NCBI GenBank assembly: GCA_036924085.1
Contig: JAVGWX010000004.1
Coordinates: forward strand, 77,611,090-77,675,089
Source of the DNA: Ariolimax columbianus
Lineage: Eukaryota > Mollusca > Gastropoda > Stylommatophora > Arionidae
DNA length: 64,000 bases
Direction of reading: 5' to 3'
Part shown: piece after piece, positions 32,801 to 44,204 of the stretch
Position numbering within the stretch: the stretch's first letter is position 1
Layout of the letters: every line of letters starts with the position of its first letter
Position numbers and translations under genes: made by a program
Notes under the pieces: generated by a model
Told to the model about the DNA's origin: nothing
The model's input: the letters and a program-made list of their open reading frames with translations, nothing else
Database searches by the model: none

Positions 32801-33190
32801 TTTTCGATATAAAGCTTAGGGTAGTATCTCTCCTTTCTTTTTCAGTCTTGCAGTTTTTGTTTCCAATACCTGGTATATTTTATACCACCTCTGGAAATAT
32901 ATCCTGCCTCCAGGTAGGTTTTCGTACAGTAGTGATGGGTTTTGGTGTTGTTAGTGCGTTTATGGGATCTTCGTGCATCTTTGCTTTGGCTATTTCTGCA
33001 AAGTTTCTCCGCTTTAGTTTCCCATTTCCCAAATTGTTTAGTCTCTGGTGCATTGGATGGTCAGTCAGTCTTCGGAGTTTCTTTGACTGCAGCTGGGCTC
33101 TGCAGTCTCTTCTATCGGTCATGGATTGCCGTTTTGTAATCTTTTCAAGTTCTACAATTGGCGTTGACTTCATGCCTCCTGTTATAACTC

Positions 33191-33975
33191 TCATGGCTTG
33201 GTTTTGAAGTTTGCTAACTTTATCGAAGTTCGCCTTTCTGCTGTTGTCCATGCCACAATGCCATACTCGAGAACTGGTCTCACTCTTCCAGTGTACAGTG
33301 TCTTTAGTATGCCTTCGTCTGCTCCCCAGCTTGTGCCAGCAAGTTTCCTCATGATTGCCATTCTTTCTCTGGCTCTCATTCGGTTTCTCTCGATCTGACT
33401 TTTCCATGTCATGCGCCGATCAAATGTGACTCCCAGATAGTTTGGGTTGTCGTTTGGCTGCAGGAATTTGCCATTTAAACTTAATTTGGTATTTTGGGGT
33501 TTTATTGAAAGCGAGAATATTGTGCATGTGGTTTTCTCCTCGTTTATTTTGACCAGCCATGAGTTCGCCCACTCTTCCAGCGATGTTAGGGCCTGCTGCA
33601 ACCGATTTCTTGCTTAGGTTAGATTCTTTTCAGAGGTCCACATAGCCAGATCGTCTGCAAACATTGAGCTATGGACTCTTCTTGGTATATTCTCTGTAAT
33701 GTCGTTTATATATACCAGGAAGAGTGTGGGTGATAGTACTCCCCCTTGTGGTACTCCCTGCTCGAGTGTCACCTTTTTGCTCATCTGCCCTTGTACTTGG
33801 ACTCTGGTCGTTCTTTGTTTGAGGTAGTGGTTGATCCACTTGTACATTTTCCCACAAACATCACTTCTTCTGAGCTTGACTCTAAGTCCGTCTTTCCAGA
33901 CTTTGTGAAATGCCTTTTCCAGATCAACCCAAACAGCTACTGTGTGTTTCTGTGCCTGGTAGGCATCTTCTATTT
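33191..33975 (-). pseudogene. partial reverse transcriptase of L-GAA copy d
   Basis: The minus-strand reading order is motif A (VAVWVDLEKAFHKVW, near 33900-33940), QGVPQGGVLSPTLFLVYIND, FADDLAMW near 33645-33660, then the thumb with LGVTFDRRMTWKSQI in 33191-33601. The catalytic YADD-equivalent aspartates are present, but the frame is broken between 33601 and 33614 and again near 33230. Confidence 0.88.
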
Positions 33976-34040
33976 CCTAGAGAGCAATTCGTAAGAGGCT
34001 TCTTTCTGTGTCACACAGCATAACACCGGCCAGGATTATG

Positions 34041-34539
34041 TGATTTGTCTGAATCCTCAGATAGCAGACAATCCGTGACCAAATCCGCACCACTACGGTG
34101 TTTCACATAGTGAGGACAAACCCAATTAGTGCCTTCATTGTTGCCCCCAAGATCATTTCGTTTTGTCCGTTAGTCAGAATGCAGCGAGAGCATATCAAAG
34201 TTTTAGCTCCATCTTGCTCCTGTATCTACACCTGGTAAACTTCTTGGTTTGTTTGAAAGTTATATTTATATCAGGTTACGGTGGCTTTCAACCTTCCCTT
34301 GACATCATCACAAGATAAACTTTGATTAAAATAAACAGCCGTATATAAACTGTAAAATAAACCACCTGGGTGTAAGCAGAAAATAACCGACGACTTACAA
34401 CTGCTCAATAAACAAAGAGAGTTAAGCTAATATCATGGGGTCGGCTGCGGTGAAGAGTAGAGATTAAAGTGTCACAAACTGGCTTGTATTTGGATTGAAG
34501 AACTAACAAGGTTTATTTCCCTTTGGAAAGTGAGACCAC
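34041..34539. other. unassigned sequence with a small RT-derived piece
   Basis: About 40 bp at 34165-34205 (gttagtcagaatgcagcgag) matches part of the RT remnant near 9035-9070. Nothing else is recognisable. Confidence 0.45.
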
Positions 34540-35225
34540 AGTTGTAGTTCTTGAAAGTCCACAGTGAGTAAGATTACTCTTGTGTTCGTTCTGAAAACGG
34601 CGTTAACTGGCGGGTTGTCGTAGCTTTCATCACATCCTGAGCGTGCGGAGGAAGGTGCACCGGGCTCCTCCAGGCAGTTGTGCTATGCTTGGCTTTATCT
34701 GCGTGTTGCTCATTACTACGGAGACCACGTCGATCCTTCACTTTGTTAGTCAGGCTGCCATAAAAAACAACCCCTTTCCAGGAAGGGCTACGGGGAAGCG
34801 AAGGTGAGGGTCATGACCAGTATATTTTGCCTGACATTAACATGTCTAATGAGCATATTTTGCCTGACATTAACATGTCTAATGAGTATATTTTGCCTGA
34901 CCCTAACATGTCTAATGAGTATATTTTGCCTGACCCTAAAATGTCTAATGAGCATATTTTGCCTGACCCTAACATGTCTAATGAGCATGTTTTGCCTGAC
35001 CTTAACTTGTCCAATGAGTATATTTTGCCTGACCCTAACTTGTCTAATGAGCATGTTTTGCCTGACCCTAACTTGTCTAATGAGCATGTTTTGCCTGACC
35101 CTAACATGTCTAATGAGTATATTTCGCCTGACCCTAACATGTCTAATGAGTATATTTTGCCTGACTCTAACATGTCTAATGAGTATATTTTGTCTGACCA
35201 GACGTTAGTCTTCCTCCCCCCAGTG
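34540..35225 (-). mobile_element. dispersed element family S, copy S2
   Basis: Read on the minus strand, the copy begins with gaagactaacgtctggtcag near 35215 and then has an array of the middle segment. The downstream module includes ggcagcctgactaacaaag, gatcgacgtggtctccgtag and gatgaaagctacgacaaccc. It ends near gagtaatcttactcactgtg at about 34565. Segment order is as in S5 (61245-61615). Here only the middle segment is amplified. Confidence 0.8.
34815..35205. repeat. 33-bp minisatellite (S2 array)
   Basis: About twelve units of aacatgtctaatgagtatat plus tttgcctgaccct are present. The reverse complement aligns with the 37-bp units of S3 and S4, lacking four bases (agtc). The period is divisible by three, so spurious open frames occur on both strands. 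Confidence 0.93.
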
Positions 35226-35432
35226 AACCCATTCAACAATGTGTGTTCAAGTCGGATGCACTGGGCCGTGAAGTTTCAAACACAGTAGAGCGACGTTAGA
35301 AAAATCCGTCAATGGAAGAACAGCCCACTGACAGAAGTAACAAAGAGCCGAGTAATATCGTTTAATAAACAAACGAAATGAAATGCTTTTAAACATTTTT
35401 CGAGATTTCATGCTGAAATAAGGCGTCTACTG

Positions 35433-35633
35433 CAGTGGTTCTCAAATTGTGCTGCGGTACGCTAAGGTTCGTTGGCAGGTTCCAATGGTGTCACGAAACA
35501 TTCCAATATTTTCACTGAAATGATACCAAGGCGCACTGTAACTTTTAAGTAGGCTTATTTTCTGACTTGTGGTGCCGTGGACAAATTAAGGTACACTAAG
35601 GGTGCGTGCACCGACAACATTTGGGAACCACTG
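35433..35633. mobile_element. hAT-like MITE with short terminal inverted repeats
   Basis: The ends are cagtggttctcaaa (35433-35446) and tttgggaaccactg (35620-35633), inverted repeats differing at one position. CAGTGGTTCTCAA-type ends are typical of hAT-family non-autonomous elements. It is 201 bp long with no coding content. The flanking 8 bp do not match, so the TSD has decayed or the end is misplaced. Confidence 0.75.
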
Positions 35634-35924
35634 GCCAAAGTCAAGGGTAAAACATAAAATTGGAGTCCCAACTTTGAAATAACTAAAAAGTAGTCTACCA
35701 TGGCGACAAGGACACGTTGCGACAATCGTACATGGACACGTTGAGTGGCTGACTCCCAGACTGCATGCATTGAGGATGCAATACTTAGCTTGATCTAAAG
35801 GATGTCTGAAATACGCAGCAGTATTTAACGGCTTTATGAAATGAATTGTCGGATATGAAAAGTGAAATAAGCAACGTAAATGAAACACTGGCTAAAATAA
35901 CAGTTGTTATTCGGACAAATTAAA

Positions 35925-36115
35925 ACAGCTGTTAGCTCCCCTCGGACCACCTAAAATAGCTGTTAGCTCCCCTCGGACCACCGACAATAGCTGTTAGCTC
36001 CCCTCGGACCACCTAAAATAGCTGTTAGCTCCCCTCGGACCACCGACAATAGCTGTTAGCTTCCCTCGGACCACCTAAAATAGCTGTTAACTCATCACAG
36101 ACCGTCTGAAGCAGC
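35925..36115. repeat. 31-bp minisatellite, six units
   Basis: Units of agctgttagctcccctcgga plus ccacctaaaat alternate with a ccgacaat variant and decay at the right edge next to S3. Confidence 0.9.
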
Positions 36116-36124
36116 TGTTAACTT

Positions 36125-37570
36125 GAAAGCTGGGGAGAAGAGACTAACGCCTGGTCAGGCAAATCATCCTGATCGGACAATGTTAGTCAGGGTTTAACGA
36201 ACCACCGGACCGGACAATGTTAGTCAGGGTTTAGCGAACCATTGGACCGGACAATGTTAGTCATGGTTTAGCGAACCATCGGACCGGACAATGTTAGTCA
36301 GGGTTTAGCGAACCATCAGACCGGACAATGTTAGTCAGGGTTTAACGAACCATCGGACCGGACAATGTTAGTCAGGGCTTAGCGAACCATCGGACCGGAC
36401 AATGTTAGTCAGGGTTTAGCGAACCATCGGACCGGACAATGTTAGTCAGGGTTTAGCGAACCATCGGACCAGACAATATTTGTCAGGGTTTAGCGAACCA
36501 TCGGACCGGACAATGTTAGTCAGGGTTTAGCGAACCATTGGACCAGACAATGTTAGTCATGGTTTAGCGAACCATCGGACCGGACAATGTTAGTCAGGGT
36601 TTAGCGAACCATCGGACCGGACAATGTTAGTAAGGGTTTAGCGAACCATCGGACCGGACAATGTTAGTCAGGGTTTAGCGAACCATCGGACCGGACAATG
36701 TTAGTCAGGGTTTAGCGAACCATCGGACCGGACAATGTTAGTAAGGGTTTAGCGAACCATCGGACCGGACAATGTTAGTCAGGGTTTAGCGAACCATCGG
36801 ACCAGACAATATTTGTCAGGGTTTAGCGAACCATCGGACCGGACAATGTTAGTCAGGGTTTAGCGAACCATCGGACCAGACAATATTTGTCAGAGTTTAG
36901 CGAACCATCGGTCCGGACAATGTTAGTCAGGGTTTAGCGAACCATCGGACCGGCCAATGTTAGTCAGGGTTTAGCGAACCATCGGACCGGACATTGTTAG
37001 TCAGGGTTTAGCGAACCATCGGACCGGACAATGTTAGTCAGGGTTTAGCGAACCATCGGACCGGACAATGTTAGTCAGGGTTTAGCGAACCATCGGACCG
37101 GACAATGTTAGTAAGGGTTTAGCGAACCATCGGACCGGACAATGTTAGTCAGGGTTTAGCGAACCATCGGACCGGACAATGTTAGTCAGGGTTTAGCGAA
37201 CCATCGGACCGGACAATGTTAGTCAGGGTTTAGCGAACCATCGGACCGGACAATGTTAGTCTGACCAAGACTTAAACCTCACGTCCCCGCAGTTCTATCT
37301 GAAAACAGGTTTTTTCGTAGCAGGCGACGGATCGATTTGATCCCCGTAGTAGTGAGCGACACGCAGATGAAACCAAGCAAAGCACATCCGTCTGGAGAAC
37401 TCTTGCCCACCTTCATGAGCACGCTCGGGATATGAGAAAAGCTACTAACACCCGCCACTGAATGCTCTGTTCAGGGCGTACACGAGAGGAAGCTTAATCA
37501 TTCTTGACATTCAACAAAAACAACAAAAACAACAACAGCAACAACAACAGCAACAACAACAGCAACAACG
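36125..37570 (+). mobile_element. dispersed element family S, copy S3
   Basis: The copy begins ggggagaagagactaacgcc, then has the middle-segment array, then the downstream module with cggatcgatttgatccccgt, cccaccttcatgagcacgct and gagaaaagctactaacaccc. It terminates with a CAA/CAACAG-rich tail (37509-37570). Segment order is as in S5. Only the middle segment is amplified. Confidence 0.8.
36169..37262. repeat. 37-bp minisatellite (S3 array)
   Basis: About 29 units of gaccggacaatgttagtcag plus ggtttagcgaaccatcg are present. Variant units (gaccagacaatatttgtcag at about 36470, 36803 and 36877, and gttagtaaggg at about 36628, 36740 and 37110) recur, hinting at block duplications. Confidence 0.95.
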
Positions 37571-38397
37571 AGAAGAACCCGTGTAGCAGTAGTACACTCG
37601 CCGCGAGGACTTTTATAAAATAAACTAATTATCGCTTGCCACACACAAATAAAGTTACACACTTAAACCAAAGAGCTAACTTTCTACATTTCAGGTTTGG
37701 TTCACTTAGGCCCAGAGGTCAGCACCAGTTTCATATAGTAACTTTTTATTCATGTTTAGTAAGACAATTAGATGAGTGGTTAGAGCGAATGTCGGTACTT
37801 AATTCATCTCAAACAAAAGAAATATATATATATTTAGCACCAAGACCTGAGGTAATAACGTCACAGAATAGTCCACTTTTTAACTGTTGGGCGTGTCAGG
37901 CAGTCTGCGAAAATAGACCATAACCCTGAACCTAACGATAAACCTAACCTTTACCCTAAAAATAACCCTAACCCTAGTCCTAAGCCTAAACCCAAAACCT
38001 ACACCTAACACTAACCCTAAACCTAACCCTTGGCAAAACTGAATATAACCATCTTTTCTACACTCATACCTTATCTATATTTATTTTTTTAACTTACAAT
38101 TATTTCGACTTAACCTCCCCTTAACCCGAAATGGCATGTCCCGTATGTACGTTTGGAAACCAGGGAAGTAAGTTTGGGGTGAATAAATGCGAAGGTCTCC
38201 AAATGTGTCTCTTAATCTATCCATGTACAACCCCTGGCCATAACACGCTCTGTCTGCCCAATTGTTATTTGGTGTTTGTTTTACAGTCAATGAATGCAAG
38301 GCGAAAAGGAAGCGTGTAACTACATCACCACACAATCTGAGTTATAGCACGTAGGAGTTTAAAACATTTTATCAACAGCTGCGGTGTCTGCTAATAG
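37571..38397. other. unassigned sequence around a telomere-like tract
   Basis: Apart from the CCCTAA-like tract listed separately, no recognisable content was seen. The 95-codon frame at 37636-37923 has no known motif. Confidence 0.4.
37918..38032. repeat. degenerate interstitial telomere-like repeat (CCCTAA-type)
   Basis: The stretch is composed of accctaa, acctaac and aaacctaac-type hexamer and heptamer words on the plus strand, including ataaccctaaccctag. The metazoan telomere unit is TTAGGG, so this may be an interstitial remnant, but degeneracy is high. Confidence 0.65.
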
Positions 38398-40022
38398 AAC
38401 AGCGTCCAGCACATTTCTCGCAAACCCACACAAATCTCAGAAGGTCACAACAACTCCAGCACATCTCTCGCAAACCCAAATAAATCTCAGAAGGTCACAA
38501 CAAGTCCAACACATCTCTCGCAAACCCACATAATTCTCAGAAGGTCACAACAAGTCCAGCACATCTCTCGCAAACCCACATAAATCTCAGAAGGTCACAA
38601 CAAGTCCAGCACATCTCTCGCAAACCCAAATAAATCTCAGAAGGTCACAACAAGTCCAGCACATCTCTCGCAAACCCACATCATAAATATTAGAAGGTCA
38701 CAACAAGTCCAGCACATCTCTCGCAAACCCACATAAATCTCAGAAGGTAACAACAAGTCCAGCACATCTCTCGCAAACCCACATAAATCTCAGAAGGTCA
38801 CAACAAGTCCAGCACATCTCTCGCAAACCCACATAAATCTCAGAATGTCACAACAAGTCCAGCTCATCTCTCGCAAACCCACATAAATCTCAGAAGGTCA
38901 CAACAAGTTCAAAACATCTCTCGCAAACCCACATAAATCTCAGAAGGTCACAACAAATCCAGCACATCTCTCACACACCAACATGAATCTCAGAAGGTCA
39001 CAACAAGTCCAGCATATCTCTCGCAAACCCAAATAAATCTCAGAAGGTCACAACAAGTCCAGCATATCTCTCGCAAACCCACATAAATCTCAGAAGATCA
39101 CAACAAGTCCAGCACATCTCTCGCAAACCCAAATAAATCTCAGAAGGTCACAACAAGTCCAGCACATCTCTCGCAAATCCACATAAATCTCAGAAAGTCA
39201 CAACAAGTCCAGCACATCTCTCGCAAACCCACATAAATCTCAGAAGGTCACAACAAGTCCAGCACATCGCTCGCAAACCCACATAAATCTCAGAAGGTCA
39301 CAACAATTCCAGCACATCTCTCGCAAACCCACATAAATCTCAGAAGGTCACAACAAGTCAAGCACATCTCTCACACACCGACATGAATCTCAGAAGGTCA
39401 CAACAAGTCCAGCATATCTCTCGCAAACCCACATAAATCACAGAAGGTCCCAACAAGTCCAGCACATCTCTCGCAAACCCACATAAATCTCAGAAGGTCA
39501 CAACAATTCCAGCACATCTCTCGCAAACCCACATAAATCGCAGAAGGTCACAACAAGTCCAGCACATCTCTCGCAAACCCACATAAATCTCAGAAGGTCA
39601 CAACAAGTCCAGCACATCTCTCGCAAAACCCACATAAATCTCAGAAGGTCACAACAAGTTCAGAACATCTCTCGCAAACCCACATAAATCTCAGAAGGTC
39701 ACAACAAATCCAGCACATCTCTCACACACCGACATGAATCTCAGAAGGTCACAACAAGTCCAGCATATCTCTCGCAAACCCAAATAAATCTCAGAAGGTC
39801 ACAACAAGTCCAGCATATCTCTCGCAAACCCACATAAATCTCAGAAGGTCACAACAAGTCCAGCACATCTCTCGCAAACCCACATAAATCTCAGAAGGTC
39901 ACAACAAGTCCAGCACATCTCTCGCAAACCCACATAAATCTCAGAAGGTCACAACAAGTTCAGAACATCTCTCGCAACCCCACATAAATCTCAGAAGGTC
40001 ACAACAAATCCAGCACATCTCA
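38398..40022. repeat. 50-bp satellite, about 32 units
   Basis: Units of acaacaagtccagcacatct, ctcgcaaacccacataaatc and tcagaaggtc run head to tail. A rare variant, ctctcacacac followed by cgacatgaatc, recurs at about 38968, 39368 and 39720. Neighbouring units share the same private differences, indicating a higher-order block of seven to eight units. Confidence 0.95.
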
Positions 40023-40204
40023 TGCGCTTGATTCAAACACATTTACACAGGCCACACTTCGTGTTAGATAAGAAAAGACGAAACGGCGCTCAGGTTACCA
40101 AACAACGTCCCCTTCTAGGCGCTACAGTCGCTGCTAGCATCAAGATACAAGTTGGAAGGATCTCCAACTCGTGGGGATTAAATGTCACCCATTCCACGCA
40201 TGGG

Positions 40205-40765
40205 ACTGATAATCAAACTGTATAAAGCATTAGTTGGATCTAGATTTGAGTACTGTGTACAGGTGTGGAGTCCTTATCTTAGAGGAGATATAAATATGCT
40301 GGAACGGATACAAAACGAGCGACAAAGCTGATAGTGGGATTCTGAAATTATATTTTTGAGGAAAGACTCAGTGAAACTGGCCAGCGGTGTCTATAAAAGA
40401 GAAGAATTCGAAGTGGTTTTTAATACAGGTTTATAAGATGATCAAGAGAAAGGATATATTAAACAAAAACAAGTTTTCCACAGTACTGACACCAACAACA
40501 ACATGAGGGCAAAGCCACAAATTAATTAAAGAAAGGTCCAGATTAGATAGCAGGAAATATTTTTTTTAGTCAGAGAGTGGTGAATATTTGGAATGCATTG
40601 CCACAGGAAATAGTTCAGGCATGGACAATTAATGCATTCAAGTACATATTGAATGCGCATATGCATTTTTTACATCAGGTGAATGTAAAAGAAACTGGTT
40701 ATATACATACTGCAGAGTCTTCTAAACATGTATAAAGAAGTTTAGTTATGTCTAGTCCTTAATAA
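40205..40765 (+). pseudogene. CR1-like LINE RT C-terminus (copy C3)
   Basis: The sequence matches copy C2 from aatcaaactgtataaagca onward. It encodes remnants of LEYCVQVWSPYLRGDINMLE-like blocks with stops, then the C-terminal RKYFF-like block and the terminal agagtcttctaaacatgtat. The insertion lies 180 bp beyond the 50-bp satellite. Confidence 0.75.
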
Positions 40766-41051
40766 CCATCTTGGTTTAAAGAAGACTTTAAGGAGAAAGA
40801 AGAATAAAATGTTCAAGAACTACAGTAAAGATGCATGTGAAAGTATAGACGTGAGAAGTACTGACAAATGCAGAATAAGGTAAAGTAGGTTTGAAGAATG
40901 TGCAATGTTGTTCTGTGTTTGTGTGCTGGCGTGAAGATAGGACGTGCGTGTTTATAATGATGATTTCCTAAATATTATACAGAGAAGATAACGAAAAGAT
41001 GAAAAGGAGGAAGAATAAAAAGATGAAGAATGGAAGCTAGAATAATAATTA

Positions 41052-42374
41052 TACGAGGCGTGTTCAAATGAAGTCGGACCGAAATCGTCCAAGTGAACAT
41101 ACGTACGATGCACACGATGGCATCACTTCTGGTGTATGCAACAACACACCAACCGTCAAGTTTGCAAAATTGCATTTTCCTTCTAGTCATAGTTTCCTCA
41201 GTAGACCGTTGAAAACATTGCGGGTGTGATACGAAATCCATTCAGAGTTGACCAGCGAGCGGTATTTGATTTCTACCATCTGAAGGATGTCGACCAGTTG
41301 ACACTCATCACAGAATGCAGGCAGTGTATGGTGACAAACGTGTGTCGAAGACAACAGTGAAAAACTGGACAACGATGTTTAAAGAAGGACGTGAGTTAAC
41401 GAACGGTCTTCAGAGACCAGGTCAGGTGCATAATGTTGCATCAGAAGATGTCATCGCCAAAATTGCAAATCGGGTTGACAGTCGCCGGATCTTACGTTCG
41501 CTAGCAGGGGAATTCGTTGTTCGCTGGGGACAGTTAGAATGGTACGGAGATATCGTAAGTTATATTCACAATGGATACCTCGGTTGCTGACCAACCACCA
41601 TGAGGAAGAACGCATGGGATGGAATTTGAACCACTTCCTGCGATACGAAATGGAGGGTGATTTGTTTCTTGTGTGCATAGTGGCAGGTGATGAATTGCGA
41701 TGCCACTATCTTGAGCCGAGAAAAACTGCTAGCATGCAATGGAAATATCACGGTTCACCGAAACCAACAACATTCAAGTCACACATTTCCGCTGGTAAGG
41801 TTATGATGACAGCGTTTTTTGACCACGGGGAACTTTTGTTGGTAGACTTTAAAGAGTCTGGCGTGAACATCAATGGCATCCGCTACGACGACACACTAGA
41901 CAAGCTCCATACATCAGTCAAAAATAATCGTCCCGGCATGCTTTTGCGTAGTGTGATTCTGTTACACGACAATGCACGTCCACATGTCGCGAACATTGTT
42001 CAGAAAGCGTTAGCATAGAAAAGATGGGAAGTACTGCCACACCCATTCTATAGCCCCGATATGTCCCCTTGTGACTTCCATTTGTCGGACCCTTAAAATA
42101 ATTTCTGAAGGCACAAAGATTCGAATCTGATGCAGACGTCATGGCCTCGTGGTTCAAAAAGCAACCAGTCATTTTTTTGTCGGAAGGCATCCGTCGTCTA
42201 CCCGAGCAGTGGGATGCGAGTCTGAATGCCTATGAGACTTTTTCTAACTAACCCTGTGGCATGTTTGCTTCATAACAATTGCTATATTTAATTCTGTCAC
42301 ACCAGATGATGTAACTTTCATATGTTTGTAACTAAGCCACTTGGTCTGGTTTCTTTTGAACTCGCCTCGTGATA
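41052..42374 (+). mobile_element. near-complete mariner element M4, inactivated
   Basis: The left end is acgaggcgtgttcaaatgaa (from 41053). The right end is its imperfect inverted repeat, ttcttttgaactcgcctcgt (to 42370). Both abut TA dinucleotides, the mariner target. Length, about 1.3 kb, is standard for the family. Copy M2 at 19858 carries the same left end. The transposase frame inside is broken. Confidence 0.88.
41315..42250 (+). pseudogene. mariner transposase of M4 with preserved DD34D spacing
   Basis: The first frame (41315-41590) holds the DNA-binding region (RVSKTTVKNWTTMFKEGREL). The second (41539-42018) holds the first catalytic Asp at 41689 in VAGDELRCHY, where the usual GDETW is altered, and the second Asp at 41968 in LLHDNARPHVA. 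Reading through a TAG at 42016-42018, the third Asp lies at 42073 in PHPFYSPDMSPCDF, exactly 34 residues after the second. This is the mariner DD34D signature. Frameshift near 41560, the TAG and later stops make it inactive. Confidence 0.9.
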
Positions 42375-42394
42375 ACACGCAGAAGAGGAAAAAT

Positions 42395-42735
42395 TAGAAA
42401 GAAATGAGCAAAAAACTAATAATATAAAGAAATGAAGAATACGAAAAAGCAGAAGAAAAAGAAGACGAAGAAGAAAAAGATGAAGGGACGATGATGAAGA
42501 ACAAGAAATTGAAGAAGAAGAAGAAAATGATGATGATGATGAAGTGGACGATGGTGGAGAAGCATACAAAATTAAGAAAATGATGAAAAAGAAAAAGAAG
42601 AAGAATTAGAAGAAGAGGAAGAAAAAGGTAGAAGAAGAAGAAGAGGAAGAAGAAGAAGGAGAAGAGGAAGAAGATGAAGAAGAAGAAGAAAAAGAAGATG
42701 AAGAAGAAGAAGAAAAAGAAGAAGAAGAAAAGTCA
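42395..42735. repeat. purine-rich GAA/GAT tract
   Basis: The plus strand is almost entirely purine with interspersed T, as gaagaag, gatgatg and aagaaaaag words. Antisense frames reading Ser/Leu runs and sense frames reading Lys/Glu runs are artefacts. Confidence 0.85.
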
Positions 42736-42794
42736 CACCTCCCAAAACAGAGTACATATATGTATTACTATAAACTGCACCAAAAGTATGCACA

Positions 42795-42875
42795 AACACA
42801 CACACACGTACGCACGCACACACATACACATAGACAAACATACACACACACACACATACACAGACAAACACACAT
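42795..42875. repeat. (CA)n-type microsatellite
   Basis: Interrupted CACACA and CATACA words; spurious frames occur on both strands. Confidence 0.85.
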
Positions 42876-42879
42876 ACTG

Positions 42880-43774
42880 ACATACATATTCACTAAGTCA
42901 ACAATCAATTCCACACAAAACACACGTAGAAGCATCACATATATTTTGCAATATTCACCGAGACGTCCACATACATGCTCATTCGTGCGTACACGTTCAC
43001 ACATTCTTGAACACATTATACAACGAATTTGTTTCTAATTTCCCATTGCGCAGCTGATCTATTACACATATACAGAGCTCTTACACTGCACGTGTTGTGA
43101 CACCATATAAGGCTAGCTAATGTGGGGTTATTTTCTGGTTACATCTGTGTCACAACACGCGCATGATTGAGCAGGCTGTGTGAGTATGCTACACCATCCG
43201 GGTAGGTTCAGGGAAGGGGGTGGGGGAGGGGAGGGAGGGGAGATGGACTGATAGTTAAATGTTGCTGGAAGATAGGAAGAGATAGATAGGGAGTGAGAGA
43301 GAGAGAGAGAGTGAGAGAGAGAGAGAGAGAGAGAGAACAAAAGGAATTGAAAGTGAAATTTAATTAAATATGTTGAAAATTCGAGAAATAGTGAGTGGCA
43401 GGCGAAGGAGGAAAAAAAGAGTTGGAAAGAGTGAGATGAAGACAAGAATCAGAAAGAGATGGAGAAAACGATGGATAGAAAAGGATACCGTTTGGAGAAG
43501 AAAATAGAGAAATAGGGAGAGAAAGGGAAAGAATAATAAATAGAACAAGATAAACAAATAGAGAGAAAAGAGAGAGAGAGAGAGAGTAAGAGAGATAAGT
43601 GGAAAAGAATGAGAGAGGTATATGGACAAAGCAGACAACTGTGAAGACTGACAAACATAGAGAGATAAAAAAACCCAATTAGCAAAGAGAAGTGACAGAA
43701 ATGATTACTTGACAGGGAAGTTGGGCAGTCATGGCTTAATTGTTGTTGTTTTTGTTGTTGATGCTGAATGTTCA
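42880..43774. other. unassigned purine-rich sequence with (GA)n tracts
   Basis: GA microsatellites lie at about 43288-43337 and 43572-43590. The rest of 43250-43680 is purine-biased on the plus strand, giving overlapping Ser/Leu-rich antisense frames that are not genes. 42880-43200 has no recognisable content. Confidence 0.5.
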
Positions 43775-44204
43775 CGTTGGTTGGTTGGTTGGTAGGTTGG
43801 TTGGTTAGATGGCTGGTTGGTTGGATGGTTGGTTGGTTGGTTGGATGGGTTGGTTGGTTGGATGGGTTGGTTGGATGGGTTGGTTGGATGGGTTGGTTGG
43901 ATGGGTTGGTTGGTTGGTTGGTTGGATGGATGGTTGGTTGGTTGGTTGGATGGATGGGTTGGTTGGATGGGTTGGTTGGATGGTTGGCTGGTTGGTTGGA
44001 TGGTTGGCTGGTTGGTTGGCTGGTTGGTTGGATGGATGTTTGGTTGGTTGGCTAGTTGGATGGTTGGTTGGTTGGTTGGTTGGATGGTTGGTTGGTTGGT
44101 TGGATGGTTGAATGGTTAGTTGGTTGGTTGGTTGGATGGTTGGCTGGTTGGTTGGATGGTTGGTTAGTTGATTGGTTGGATGGTTGGTTGGTTGGTTGCT
44201 AATG
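43775..44204. repeat. (TTGG)n with TGGA interruptions
   Basis: Tetranucleotide TTGG runs are interspersed with ggatggttgg and ggatgggttgg words. It is open in several frames on both strands (Gly/Trp/Leu-rich and Asn/Pro/Thr/Gln-rich), which is a composition artefact. Confidence 0.95.

Larger units (their letters stand above)
31938..33990 (-). mobile_element. LINE family L-GAA copy d, with 12-bp TSD
   Basis: The 12-bp repeat agagagcaattc is present at 31938-31949 and 33979-33990. The element between runs on the minus strand from within the RT palm to a (GAA)n tail at 31950-31967. It is 5' truncated at about motif A, so it lacks the endonuclease. The insertion is in a fold-back arm, and the paralogous uninterrupted arm at 22170-22190 reads ccccacagagagcatgtcg. 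Confidence 0.92.
31905..34040 (+). mobile_element. fold-back element arm F2, split by a LINE
   Basis: Sequence before the LINE (31908-31949: gacaagaatag, gccactgccccacagagagc) and after it (33991-34040: gtaagaggctt, cacagcataacaccggcca) together reconstruct the left arm of F1 around 22147-22225. The interrupted arm gives an internal view of the pre-insertion site. Confidence 0.75.

Noticed and set aside
38398..40022. CRISPR-like regular array
   Set aside because: There are no spacers: the whole 50-bp unit repeats head to tail, and the surroundings are animal transposons.
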